From contig CAVXYY010000002.1 of NCBI GenBank assembly GCA_963766195.1, positions 186,001 to 250,000 on the forward strand: a stretch of 64,000 bases of DNA, read 5' to 3'. Below, piece by piece: positions 1 to 8,729 of this stretch. The position numbers and the translations under genes are program-made. Position 1 is the first letter of the stretch; every line of letters starts with the position of its first letter. The notes under the pieces are model-generated. The model saw nothing but the letters and a program-made list of their open reading frames with translations, made no database searches and was not told the origin of the DNA. The DNA comes from JAHEFT01 sp963766195. Lineage in GTDB: Bacteria > Pseudomonadota > Gammaproteobacteria > Xanthomonadales > SZUA-36.

Positions 1-13
1 TCCTACGGTGCCG

Positions 14-2114
14 TTACCAGATTTTTACCCGCTCCTCGGGAGGCAGATACATGCCATCACCTTCCTTGACGTCGAAGGCTTCATAAAACTCCGTGACATT
101 GACTGCGGCGCCATTGGCGCGGAATTTGGCCGGGGAATGCGGATCGATCGTCAAGCGACGCTTGGTTTCTTCGTCCCTGACCTTGCTGCGCCAGACCTGT
201 GCATAGCCGAGGAAAAACCTCTGGTCACCGGTAAAGCCGTCGATGACCGGCGCTTCCTCGCCATTCAGCGAAAGCTTGTAAGCTTTGTAAGCGATGCCGA
301 GGCCACCCAGGTCGCCGATGTTTTCACCGGACGTGAATTCCCCGTTGATGGTCAGGCCGTCAATCACTTCGTAGCCGTTGTACTGGTCGGCCAGCCTGTT
401 CTTGAGCACCTCGAACCTTGCATTGTCCTCTTCGGTCCACCAGTCACGCAGGTTGCCGTCACCATCGAATTTACGGCCCTGGTCGTCGAAACCGTGTCCG
501 ATTTCGTGTCCGATAACCGAGCCGATCCCCCCGTAATTGACCGCGTCATCCGCCTCGACATTGAAAAACGGAGGCTGCAGGATGGCGGCCGGGAAGACAA
601 CCTCATTCCACTGCGGGTTGTAATAAGCGTTGACGGTCTGCGGGGTCAGGAACCATTCCGTCTTGTCGACCGGTCGATCCAGCTTGTCGAGGTTGCGACG
701 GTATTCAAACGCTAGCGAGCTCTTGATGTTGCCGACGAGGTCGCCTTCAACGATTTCCATGCTGCTGTAATCCCGCCATTCCTGCGGGTAGCCGATCTTT
801 GGCGTGAACTTGGACAGTTTCTCCAGCGCCTGCTGCCGGGTCTCTTCGCTCATCCAGTCCAGGGCCATGATGGATTGCCGGTAAGCCTCTATCAGGTTGG
901 CAATCATGGTTTCCATGCGGGCCCGTGACGCTTCCTGGTAATGACGGTCGACATACAGCTGACCCAGCAGTTCCCCCATCTTGCCATTGATCGAGGACAC
1001 TGCACGCTTCCACTGCGGACTGGGCTCCTCAACACCCTGCAGACCGGCGAGGTAAAAATCGAACCAGGCCTGGAAAAACTCATCGCCAAGCACCGAGGAA
1101 AATTTATTCAGCGTCTGGAAGGTCAGGTAATCCTTCCAGGTAGCCAAACCGGTATTTGCGATGATGTTGCCGGCGGCTTCGAAATAGCTGGGCTGGTTGA
1201 CAATATAGATTTCACGGGCGGGGATCTGGGCAGCCTCGAAACTCACCGTCCAGTTGATCCCGGGCGCCATTTCAGCCAGTTCTGCAGGTGTTTTCGGGTT
1301 ATTCGACTTGACCGGATCGCGATTATCTTCTTTCGTCCAGTGGGCTTCCGCCAGCGCGTGCTCCAGTGCGAAAATCGCATCTGCCTTGTCATCGCCACCC
1401 TCAATGCCTGCGAGCTCAAACAGGCGCGCAACATAGGCCCGGAAGAGTTCACGACCCTGCACAAACTGCTCGTCGTCCTGGAGATAATAATCGCGGTCAG
1501 GAAGCGTGAGGCCCGGATTCAGCCAGGAATACGACATTGATATCCGGGTCCGTAAGATCAGAGTCGATATAGCTCGAGATGGGCGTAGTGACGCCATAGA
1601 CAGCGAGTGTCGAAAATGCCCTGAACAGGTCATCGTATGATTCGATGGATGCGATTTCATTCAATTCCGTGCGAATGGCTTCAACTCCCAATTCAGTGGC
1701 TTTCCCGGTATCCATGTAGGAATTGTAGTAATCGCGAATTTTCTGGGTCGCGCTGCCGGGTTCCACGTTCTCCGCCGCACTGACCTCTTCAATCAGAATG
1801 CGGATATCTTCCTGCGACTGTTCGTGCAGTGCGTAGAATGTACCCCAACTGGATTGATCTGCGGGTAACTCGGTTTCAGCGATCCACTTTCCATTCACGT
1901 AATTGAAAAGATCATCCTGGGGGCGCACAGATGTATCGAAACCTCCGGTGTCGATTCCGCTGCTGAGTACAACAGGAGCTGCCTGTTCCGCTTCAGCGAT
2001 GGCTTCAGCCGTTGCAACCCGGGTGTTTTCTTCCTGTTCGGTCTTTTGGCAAGCCGCCAGGCTAAAAGTGACGGCCAGGCTCAGGGCGATGGCGAGTTTC
2101 AGTCGATCATTCAT
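14..2114 (-). CDS. M13-family zinc metallopeptidase (PepO/neprilysin-like), frameshifted
   Basis: Lipoprotein-like secreted endopeptidase of the neprilysin family. The N-terminal part has a signal peptide ending in a lipobox-like LAAC near residue 21, so it is probably anchored on the periplasmic side. The C-terminal part has the zinc site HEIGH and the third-ligand motif ENIGD. The two parts lie in different frames. The N-terminal frame reads through DPDINVVFLAESG and stops at 1497, while the other frame carries LTLPDRDYYL. Removing one base from the CCC run at 1512-1514 gives the family sequence ESGLTLPDRDYYL and a protein of about 699 residues, normal for M13. An AGAGGA ribosome site precedes the ATG. 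It is divergent from greB. The break is either a sequencing error or a recent mutation; no other decay is visible. Confidence 0.85.
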
Positions 2115-2233
2115 GGAAAATCCTCTTCAGAGTCTGTAAAAAACCAATCGGTTCAATATAGCGAATCGGGCGTTTTTCTGCGGGTGCCGAAAGTTGGGCT
2201 ACAATTCAGCTTCGATCAACCCGGAGCACCTCC

Positions 2234-2731
2234 ATGTCACGCTGGCGTGAGCCACAAGCCCGCAGCAGTCCATACATTACGCCGGAAGGCGAGAGTGCGT
2301 TGAAAAATGAGCTGAAGCAGCTCTGGCAACTGCGCCGGCGGGATGTTGTGCCGGCGCTGCAGGCCGCCGCCGCAGAAGGCGACCGGTCCGAGAACGCCGA
2401 GTACATCTACCGCAAAAAACAGCTGGGCGAGATCGACCGCCGCATCCGGTACCTGTCAAAACGCCTTGACGTGGTCGAAGTGGTTGATCGAAAGCCGCCC
2501 AGGCAAGACAAAATCTATTTCGGCGCCACGGTAACGCTGGAGTACGCCAACCGGGAAACCTCCCGCTTCCGGATCGTCGGGGCAGACGAGATCGACGCGA
2601 AAAAGGGCTACATTTCGGTGGATTCTCCGGTCGCGCGGGCCTTGCTGGGCCATGGCGTCGAGGATGACGTCGTCCTGCCGTCACCGGAAGGGGCCTCTGA
2701 AGCATTTATAGTAAAAATCGAATACGAATGA
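2234..2731 (+). CDS. greB: Transcription elongation factor GreB
   Basis: Binds stalled RNA polymerase through the secondary channel and stimulates cleavage of backtracked transcripts. The 165-residue length is usual for GreB. The N-terminal coiled-coil carries the acidic tip (GDRSENAEYIYRK), which is followed by LGEIDRRIRYLSKRL. The C-terminal half is the FKBP-like globular domain with YFGATVTLEY. The YRKKQLGEIDRR stretch fits GreB better than GreA. A GGAG ribosome site lies 8 bases before the ATG, and a TACAAT -10-like element at 2200-2205 may be the promoter. The next gene starts 124 bases downstream behind its own heat-shock promoter, so greB is probably monocistronic. Confidence 0.95.
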   Translation: MSRWREPQARSSPYITPEGESALKNELKQLWQLRRRDVVPALQAAAAEGDRSENAEYIYRKKQLGEIDRRIRYLSKRLDVVEVVDRKPPRQDKIYFGATVTLEYANRETSRFRIVGADEIDAKKGYISVDSPVARALLGHGVEDDVVLPSPEGASEAFIVKIEYE

Positions 2732-2759
2732 CTTGAAATTATTTCTCCCGTCCCTATTT
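2732..2759 (+). promoter_or_regulatory. Sigma-32 (RpoH) type heat-shock promoter
   Basis: CTTGAAA at 2732-2738, a 13-base spacer, then CCCTATTT at 2752-2759. This matches the sigma-32 consensus (CTTGAAA, 11-16 bases, CCCCATNT) with one mismatch in the -10 element. It begins one base after the greB stop and lies about 95 bases before the start of a small heat-shock protein gene, the expected kind of target. Confidence 0.8.
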
Positions 2760-2792
2760 TCTTATTGCGGTCGCCGACAGGGGCCGCAGGCG

Positions 2793-2854
2793 CTTCCGGC
2801 CGTAAGGCGGAAGTTTTACTGAATAACCGAATTGCTTCATAGGAGAATACGGTA
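2793..2854 (+). promoter_or_regulatory. Putative ROSE-like RNA thermometer in the hsp20 leader
   Basis: Two elements are visible in the leader. At 2793-2813 an 8-bp stem with one bulged G closes on a GTAA (GNRA-type) tetraloop. At 2832-2844 TTGCT, a TCAT loop and AGGA can form the short imperfect helix typical of ROSE elements, with the anti-Shine-Dalgarno UUGCU pairing to the AGGA of the ribosome site around a bulged G. ROSE thermometers are known upstream of many proteobacterial hsp20/ibpA genes. Folding here is inferred by hand. Confidence 0.6.
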
Positions 2855-3328
2855 ATGACTACTTTTGATTTTTCACCTCTGTTTCGTACTTCAGTCGGCT
2901 ACGACCGGCTCGCAAACTTGCTCAACACCACCAACCGCCTGGAGCAGGGGAACAGCTTTCCCCCGTACAACATCCAGAAAGCCGGCGATGACCGTTATCG
3001 CATCACGATGGCCGTGGCCGGTTTCTCGGAATCCGACCTCAGCATCACGTCTGAAAATGGCAAACTGGTGGTAACCGGCGAAAAGCCTGAAGACAAAGAA
3101 GGCGAAGAAAACGGCTTTCTTTACCGCGGCATCGCCACTCGCTCTTTCGAGCGCCGGTTCAGCCTTGCTGACCATGTCAAGGTAACCGGGGCCCGGTTGG
3201 ACAACGGATTGCTGCACATTGAACTTGAGCGCGAAATTCCCGAGGCCATGAAGCCCAGGAAAATCGAGATCGAGGCGCCCGCACGTGGCGCATTACTCGA
3301 AGGCCTCAAGGAAGACCAGGCTGCGTGA
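2855..3328 (+). CDS. Small heat shock protein, Hsp20/IbpA family
   Basis: ATP-independent holdase chaperone that binds unfolding proteins in the cytoplasm. The 157-residue length is normal for class A bacterial Hsp20. The alpha-crystallin domain runs from about residue 36 to 130, with the early strands (YRITMAVAGFSESDLSI) and the late LDNGLLHIELER block, followed by a PRKIEI tail corresponding to the I-x-I/V anchor used in oligomer assembly. The AGGAG ribosome site at 2841-2845 lies inside the proposed thermometer, so translation is probably heat-gated as well as transcription being RpoH-dependent. A strong terminator follows, so the gene is monocistronic. Confidence 0.95.
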   Translation: MTTFDFSPLFRTSVGYDRLANLLNTTNRLEQGNSFPPYNIQKAGDDRYRITMAVAGFSESDLSITSENGKLVVTGEKPEDKEGEENGFLYRGIATRSFERRFSLADHVKVTGARLDNGLLHIELEREIPEAMKPRKIEIEAPARGALLEGLKEDQAA

Positions 3329-3368
3329 AGCGGGTCCACAATCCCGGCAATACCTGATTGTGTAATAA

Positions 3369-3400
3369 ATTGGGGCGCCCGATCAGGCGCCCCAATTTCA
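3369..3400 (+). terminator. Rho-independent terminator after hsp20
   Basis: A perfect 11-bp stem pairs 3369-3379 with 3386-3396 around a 6-base loop (CGATCA), followed by a short T-rich tail (TTCATT). It lies 41 bases after the hsp20 stop and rules out the longest possible start of the next gene. Confidence 0.8.
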
Positions 3401-3468
3401 TTGCAACGCGCTGTTTTATCGATATGCTGGACGCTGGTACCCTATATGAAATTTCACGGACCCGGATA

Positions 3469-4200
3469 ATGAAAGCAGTGGCCTTTTGGCTTTACCAGAT
3501 TTATGCCTGGCTCATTTTTTTTCCGCTGGTCGCTATTCTGACCCTGCTGTTCAGCGCTCTTACGATCATTTTTGCAGGCCTGGTCAACCCCGAGTGGGCA
3601 AGCCGGGTGTTTGCAGCCACCTGGGGAAAGGTTCTGGCGCTGTTAACCCCGGTTTTCGTCACGGTTGAAGGCAGTGAGCACGCCCACCAGGGGCAGAGCT
3701 ATGTAGTGGCTATCAACCATCAAAGTCAGTATGACATCCTGGTGGTTTACGGTTGGCTGAAGCTGGACCTGAAGTGGGTGATCAAGCAGGAGTTGCGCAA
3801 GATACCGGGCATTGGCCTGGGGTGCGAGAAGGCCGGGCATATCTTTATCGACCGGCGGGACCCGAAACAGGCGTCCAAAGCCATAAGGGCTGCCCTGTCG
3901 CGACTTGGAAACGGTGTTGGCATCCTCTTTTTTCCAGAAGGAACCCGGAGCCTGGACGGGCGCTTGCTGCCGTTCAAAAAAGGCGCTTTCCGGTTGTCAA
4001 TCGACCAGGACATTCCCGTTTTGCCGGTCACCCTGGTGGGTACGCGCGACATAATGCCCGCCCGCTCACTCAAGCCTTTTCCCGGCTCCGTCCGGATGGT
4101 CATCCACCCGGCCATCACGCCGCAGGGAAAAGACGTCGACCAACTGCTGGAAGAAACCCGCAGCACCATTGCATCTGCCCTGCCACCGGAATTGCGTTGA
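3469..4200 (+). CDS. plsC: 1-acyl-sn-glycerol-3-phosphate acyltransferase (PlsC family)
   Basis: Membrane acyltransferase that adds the second acyl chain to lysophosphatidic acid in phospholipid synthesis. The catalytic NHQSQYD (HX4D) is near residue 80 and FPEGTRS, which binds the glycerol-phosphate, near residue 150. An N-terminal hydrophobic stretch anchors the protein. The open frame extends upstream to 3358, but that region contains the hsp20 terminator, so I place the start at the ATG at 3469 (243 residues); 3424 is a possible alternative. It is followed after 4 bases by a rhomboid gene, suggesting co-transcription. Other glycerolipid acyltransferases share these motifs, so the exact substrate is inferred. 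Confidence 0.85.
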   Translation: MKAVAFWLYQIYAWLIFFPLVAILTLLFSALTIIFAGLVNPEWASRVFAATWGKVLALLTPVFVTVEGSEHAHQGQSYVVAINHQSQYDILVVYGWLKLDLKWVIKQELRKIPGIGLGCEKAGHIFIDRRDPKQASKAIRAALSRLGNGVGILFFPEGTRSLDGRLLPFKKGAFRLSIDQDIPVLPVTLVGTRDIMPARSLKPFPGSVRMVIHPAITPQGKDVDQLLEETRSTIASALPPELR

Positions 4201-4204
4201 CGCG

Positions 4205-4897
4205 ATGGCGCTGAACAAGCCCGATCCTCGCTTTACCCTCTCAAAGCGGGCCCACAGCAATTTTCGGCTGGCCATCAGGCTGTCGCTGGTTTTCGTAGGT
4301 TTTCTGTGGACGATTTTTATTTTTGATGCGGCATTCGGTCTCCACCTGGGCCGTTTTGGCCTGAGGCCCGGTTCTTTATCCGGCCTGATCGGTATGATCA
4401 CTGCGCCCTTACTGCATGGCAGTTTTGAACATCTTCTGTCCAATACGCTACCGATGTTCATCGCGCTGACCGCAACCCTTTATCTTTATCCAAAAAGCGC
4501 TTTAAGAGCCATCCCGCTGATTTGGCTCGGTTCGGGCGGCCTGGCCTGGATCATTGGCCGGCCGACCCTGCACATCGGCGCCAGCGGACTGATCTACGGC
4601 CTGCTGGCTTATGTTTTTGTCAGTGGAATCATTCGCCGTGACATGCGATCCGTGTCCGTTTCCCTGCTGGTTGGATTCCTTTACGGGTCAATGATCTGGG
4701 GCGTACTGCCGATAAGGCCGCACTTGTCATGGGAATTGCACCTGACTGGAGCCGTGATCGGAGTCGTGCTGGCTATTGTTTTTCGTAACTGGGACCGGAC
4801 GCCGCTGGTAAGCTATGACTGGGAGCACGATGACTCGGTTCCCGAATGGTATCCGGAAAGTGATCCGGACAAATTTGACTTGCCCGATAAACGTTGA
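4205..4897 (+). CDS. Rhomboid family intramembrane serine protease
   Basis: Multi-pass membrane protease that cuts transmembrane segments. The catalytic serine lies in HIGASGLIYG near residue 126 and the partner histidine in ELHLTGAVIG near residue 180. The conserved HxxxN-type motif is in HGSFEHLLSNTLP near residue 72. About six hydrophobic segments are present, followed by a short acidic C-terminal tail. The start is set at MALNKP (4205), 4 bases after the acyltransferase stop; the longer open frame begins inside that gene. No substrate is suggested by the neighbours. Confidence 0.85.
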   Translation: MALNKPDPRFTLSKRAHSNFRLAIRLSLVFVGFLWTIFIFDAAFGLHLGRFGLRPGSLSGLIGMITAPLLHGSFEHLLSNTLPMFIALTATLYLYPKSALRAIPLIWLGSGGLAWIIGRPTLHIGASGLIYGLLAYVFVSGIIRRDMRSVSVSLLVGFLYGSMIWGVLPIRPHLSWELHLTGAVIGVVLAIVFRNWDRTPLVSYDWEHDDSVPEWYPESDPDKFDLPDKR

Positions 4898-4922
4898 ACG
4901 AAGCCTGTAAGAATGTAATGTT

Positions 4923-5969
4923 ATGTTTAAAAAGATACTTTATCTTATTGTAATTACATGCTTTATATTTATCGGCGTAGGGATGTTTTTACCAAGAACT
5001 GTGCACGTTGAGCGCAGCATTGGAATCGACCGTCCGCCATCCACCGTCTTTGCCCTGCTGAACGAATTCAGCACCTATTCCGAATGGTCACCCTGGCTGG
5101 CGCGCGATCCAAATACGCTCTACCGCTACAGCGGCCCCGCATCCGGAAAGGGAGCCCGCATGAACTGGGCCGGCGATCCGCGACTGGTGGGCAGCGGTTG
5201 GCAGGAAATCACCGAAAGCAAGCCCTGGTCACTGGTCAGAATGGAGATGGAATTTGACCAGATGGGCAGTGCGTCCTCCTATTTTCAGCTCGACCCGATC
5301 GGGCAGGGGGTGCACCTCACCTGGGGTTTTGACATGGACCTTGCCGAGGGCCAGGAGTTTTTCAGCGGGCTGATGATGGGATATTTCGGCCTGTTTTTTG
5401 ACGGCTGGATCGGAACCGACTACGAGCAGGGGCTGGACCGCCTCAAAGCGTTTGCCGAATTGCTTCCTTCCGCCGATTTTTCGGATATCGACGTGGCAAT
5501 CGTGGACGTTGAACCGGTGGATATCCTGTATGTGGCGATGGGTAGCCGGGAATCGGCAGGCGGAATTGCTGCCGGTCTGGCCGCGGCATACCGGGAAATT
5601 ACCACCCTGATGACGGAGCAGTCGATTCCCATGCTTTCCCAGCCCATGGCGATCACCCGGGCCTGGGACGCCGAAGATTACGAATTCAGCGCGGCCATTC
5701 CGGTGCCGCCGGCTGCAGTAACCCTGAGCGGCCGTGTCCATGCCGGCAAGTCGCCGGCAGGGCAGGCGGTGCGGGTAGTGCACCGTGGGCCGTATGACCG
5801 AATGCCGGCCAGCTATGAAAAACTGGCTGCATACATGGCCGTACATGGTCTCAAGGAAGGCCGCGTATCCTGGGAACAGTATATTTCCGATCCCGCGAAA
5901 ACACCTGCAGAGGAAGCGGTTACCCACATCTTTTTCCTGATTGACGATAAACCTCCGGACCAGGGCTGA
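4923..5969 (+). CDS. Membrane-anchored SRPBCC domain protein with GyrI-like domain
   Basis: A 348-residue protein in three parts. Residues 1-25 form a hydrophobic anchor or signal. Residues 28-175 look like a SRPBCC (polyketide cyclase/START-like) ligand pocket, typified by RSIGIDRPPSTVFALLNEFSTYSEWSPW. Residues 185-348 resemble the GyrI-like/effector-binding fold, with VVHRGPYDRMPASYEKLAAYM close to the end. Both folds bind small hydrophobic ligands, but no reaction can be assigned. The start codon lies in an unusually AT-rich stretch and its ribosome site is weak. The next gene starts 2 bases after the stop, so the two are probably translated together. Confidence 0.75.
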   Translation: MFKKILYLIVITCFIFIGVGMFLPRTVHVERSIGIDRPPSTVFALLNEFSTYSEWSPWLARDPNTLYRYSGPASGKGARMNWAGDPRLVGSGWQEITESKPWSLVRMEMEFDQMGSASSYFQLDPIGQGVHLTWGFDMDLAEGQEFFSGLMMGYFGLFFDGWIGTDYEQGLDRLKAFAELLPSADFSDIDVAIVDVEPVDILYVAMGSRESAGGIAAGLAAAYREITTLMTEQSIPMLSQPMAITRAWDAEDYEFSAAIPVPPAAVTLSGRVHAGKSPAGQAVRVVHRGPYDRMPASYEKLAAYMAVHGLKEGRVSWEQYISDPAKTPAEEAVTHIFFLIDDKPPDQG

Positions 5970-5971
5970 AA

Positions 5972-6841
5972 GTGAAAAAGCGGATCAATATCATTGGATG
6001 CGGCCGGGCCGCCGGAAATCTTGCCAGGCTCTGGCTTCAGGCGGGTTCCGTGGACATCGCCTGCATCATGAACCGGAGCGAGGCCAGTACCCGGCGAGCC
6101 GTTGAAAAAACCGGGGCCGGCAGAGCGGTGGGCTGCCTGGATGAAATGCAGCCCGCTGACTTCTGGTTGATCGGCACCAACGACGACCAGATTGAGAGCG
6201 TGGCCAGGGAACTGGCGGCCAGCGGGAAGCCGCTGGGAAACTCGCTGGTCTTTCACCTGGCTGGCCGTTTCGGACTGGATGTGCTGGAGCCCTTGAATAA
6301 TGGCACTGTCGAGCTTGCAGCCTTGCACCCGGTGCGTTCGCTGACCGACTCGGCGCTGTCCCTCGACGATTTTTCCGGCACCGCCTGCGTGGCTGAAGGC
6401 TCCGCCGCCGCGCTCGATGCGCTGCAGCCGCTGATCGTCTCCATTGGCGGTACCTGGCTGCCCGTCGAAGCCATCGACCGGGGTCTTTACCATGCGTCCG
6501 TGAGCATTATCAGCAACATCACCAAGGCGGTCGCCTGGAAGGCGCAGAAGTGGCAGCGCAAAGCAGGGCTTCCGGAAGAAACAGCCCGAACCGTGACTTA
6601 TCAGTTGCTGCAGAGCACGATGGAAGACCTGTTCCGCTCCGGCGCGCGGCAATCCATCACCGGGCCGGTGGTCCGGGGGGATACCAGCACCATCGCTGCC
6701 CATATCGATGCCATCAGGGCATCACATCCCGGCGACATCGAGGTCTACCGTGTTTTGGCAAGAACGGTATTGGAACTGGCGCAGGAAAGGGGTGACCTGG
6801 ACGAAATGACCCTGGAGAGGTTCAGAGAATTGTTGGGTTGA
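5972..6841 (+). CDS. Rossmann-fold and DUF2520 domain protein
   Basis: 289 residues starting with GTG. Residues 4-140 form an NAD(P)-binding Rossmann fold, with the dinucleotide loop GCGRAAGNLA at residues 10-19. Residues 150-289 correspond to the DUF2520 all-helical domain found with it. The pairing resembles 6-phosphogluconate dehydrogenase-like and ketopantoate-reductase-like enzymes, but the substrate is unknown. The gene is nearly fused to the preceding SRPBCC/GyrI-like gene and converges with aat, its stop being 15 bases from the aat stop. Confidence 0.8.
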   Translation: MKKRINIIGCGRAAGNLARLWLQAGSVDIACIMNRSEASTRRAVEKTGAGRAVGCLDEMQPADFWLIGTNDDQIESVARELAASGKPLGNSLVFHLAGRFGLDVLEPLNNGTVELAALHPVRSLTDSALSLDDFSGTACVAEGSAAALDALQPLIVSIGGTWLPVEAIDRGLYHASVSIISNITKAVAWKAQKWQRKAGLPEETARTVTYQLLQSTMEDLFRSGARQSITGPVVRGDTSTIAAHIDAIRASHPGDIEVYRVLARTVLELAQERGDLDEMTLERFRELLG

Positions 6842-6856
6842 ATGGTGGCAGCGGCT

Positions 6857-7582
6857 TCACCAGCGCGCCGCAAAACGAACCCGGTCCCGCCAGCATTCCA
6901 GTGGCCTGGTGTCACTAACGCCCTGTGCCAGTTTCTGCTCAAAAATTTCCCGCGGAAGTTCCTCTGCCCCCATGCTGAACAGGTGCGGATTTCCGACCTG
7001 GCAGTCCAGCATCCCGTAGCCCCAGGCCTGTAATTGCCGGCAAAGCGCCACCAGGGCGATTTTACTGGCATCCGGTTCGTGGCTGAACATGGACTCGCCA
7101 AAAAATACCGAGCCCAGCGCCAGGCCGTAAATGCCACCTGCCAGTGCATCGTTCTTCCAGACCTCCAGCGAGTGGGCATGACCGAGTTCGTGCAGGTTGC
7201 AATAGGCATCCATAATCTCCCGGGTGATCCAGGTTCCTTTTTCATGCCTTCGCGACCCGGCACACGCCCTGACCACATCGCGAAAGGCAGTATCAGCCGT
7301 CAGGCGGTAAAGCCCGCTGTTGTAACGTCGGCCGGTGCGCCTGGATAGGTGCACCCGGTCCGGAAAAATGACACAACGGGGCGCCGGGGTCCACCACAGG
7401 ATCGGCTGGCCGGCCGTGTACCATGGAAAAATTCCCACCCGGTAAGCGTTCAGCAACCGCTCGGCTTGAAGGTCACCGCCCCAGGCGATCAGGCCATTGG
7501 GTGAATCCAGTGCATCGGAAGTGGGTGGGAAGGGTGACGATGGGTCTTTTCCCAACTGATGCAAGTTGATCTTGTGGCTCAC
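6857..7582 (-). CDS. aat: Leucyl/phenylalanyl-tRNA--protein transferase
   Basis: Adds Leu or Phe to N-terminal Lys/Arg of proteins, marking them for ClpS/ClpAP (bacterial N-end rule). The 241 residues match the family size. Family blocks GLIAWGGDL, AYRVGIFPWY and WWTPAPRCVIFP are near the N-terminus, and SLEVWKNDALAGGIYG and FFGESMFS are in the middle. The start is GTG at 7582, overlapping the TGA stop of the upstream GNAT gene, so the two are translationally coupled in a trxB-GNAT-aat operon. Confidence 0.95.
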   Translation of the reverse strand: MSHKINLHQLGKDPSSPFPPTSDALDSPNGLIAWGGDLQAERLLNAYRVGIFPWYTAGQPILWWTPAPRCVIFPDRVHLSRRTGRRYNSGLYRLTADTAFRDVVRACAGSRRHEKGTWITREIMDAYCNLHELGHAHSLEVWKNDALAGGIYGLALGSVFFGESMFSHEPDASKIALVALCRQLQAWGYGMLDCQVGNPHLFSMGAEELPREIFEQKLAQGVSDTRPLECWRDRVRFAARW

Positions 7583-8727
7583 GTTTGATCCCGCCGGTAA
7601 GGGCTGTGTTGCAGCAGTTCGTCACGATAGTCATCGAGCCAGCCGGTCTCGCGGGAGAGAAACTCCGCTATGGCGTCCCGGAAAGCGTCGTTGCGGACAA
7701 AATGATAGGAGCGCGTCCTGGCTGGCATAAATCCGCGGCTGATCTTATGCTCGCCCTGGGCGCCGGATTCGAACACCTCGATGCCGTTTTGAATGCAAAA
7801 TTCAATACCCTGGTAGTACGCGGCTTCGAAATGCAAACCCGGGACGTCCCGGACGCAACCCCAGTACCTGCCATACAGGCGGCCGCCGCCCTGCAAAAAC
7901 AGGCTCATGGCTATCCGTTCATCGCCTGAAATGGCGAAGGAAACCAAAAGGCGATCTTGCAGGCCATCGGCCAGCATGGCGAAAAACTCCTCGTTTAGCG
8001 CCGGGTGGTTGCCATAAGCCTGGAACGTCGCCTGGTAGCAGCGATGTATGAAGCGGATGTCCGTTGCATCAATTTCCCCGCCGGTTTTCCATTCAAAGCG
8101 AATGCCCGCCTGCTCAACGGCCAGTCGTTCACGCCGGATATTTTTGCGCTTGCGCGATTGCAAACGACCCAGGAAATCATCGAATGAGCTGTAGCCGTTA
8201 TTGCGCCAGTGGAACTGCCAGTCAGATCGCCGGAGCAATCCCGATTCTTCCAGGGCGCTGTAATCGCCGGCTGAGATGAAATTGCAGTGCCAGGATGAAA
8301 AACCGGATCGTTCACATTCGTCGATTGCCAGCTTGATCAGTCGTTGCCGGAGGCCCGACGCTTCCGGGTGTCCCCGGCGAACCAGCAGCCGGGGTCCGGT
8401 GACCGGGGAGTAGGGCACGGCGGTTAGCAGCTTGGGGTAGTAAGGCAGGTTATGCCGTTGGAAAGCGTCGGCCCACGCCCAGTCAAAAACAAACTCGCCA
8501 TGGGAATGGGTCTTGACGTAGCCCGGGGCAAACGCGACCAATTCATCGTCCCGGTAAAGCGCCAGGTGGTGTGGCCGCCACCCGGTGTGTGCACCGATGG
8601 AACCCGAAGACTCCAGCCCGGCCAGAAAGGCATGGGACAGAAACGGATTGTCCGCATGATCCAGGCCATCCCAGTCGCCCGGTTCGATCGACGTGAAGTC
8701 GGTGATGATGCGGGGAGAAATCTCCAG
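7579..8727 (-). CDS. GNAT-family acyltransferase, peptidogalycan biosynthesis/COG3146 type
   Basis: About 382 residues of the COG3146 (DUF482) family, related to FemAB/GNAT acyltransferases. Function in the cell is not established. The automatic TTG start at 8541 would lose a conserved N-terminus. In-frame sequence upstream, including NPFLSHAFLAGLESSG and the TGWRPHH block, is typical of the family and continues without a stop to the end of trxB. No ATG, GTG or TTG exists in that stretch, so the start is probably a rare codon, CTG at 8727 or ATT at 8721, directly after the trxB stop. A missing base there is an alternative. FVFDWAWADAFQRHNLPYYP is diagnostic for the family. Confidence 0.8.
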   Translation of the reverse strand: MEISPRIITDFTSIEPGDWDGLDHADNPFLSHAFLAGLESSGSIGAHTGWRPHHLALYRDDELVAFAPGYVKTHSHGEFVFDWAWADAFQRHNLPYYPKLLTAVPYSPVTGPRLLVRRGHPEASGLRQRLIKLAIDECERSGFSSWHCNFISAGDYSALEESGLLRRSDWQFHWRNNGYSSFDDFLGRLQSRKRKNIRRERLAVEQAGIRFEWKTGGEIDATDIRFIHRCYQATFQAYGNHPALNEEFFAMLADGLQDRLLVSFAISGDERIAMSLFLQGGGRLYGRYWGCVRDVPGLHFEAAYYQGIEFCIQNGIEVFESGAQGEHKISRGFMPARTRSYHFVRNDAFRDAIAEFLSRETGWLDDYRDELLQHSPYRRDQT

Positions 8728-8729
8728 GG

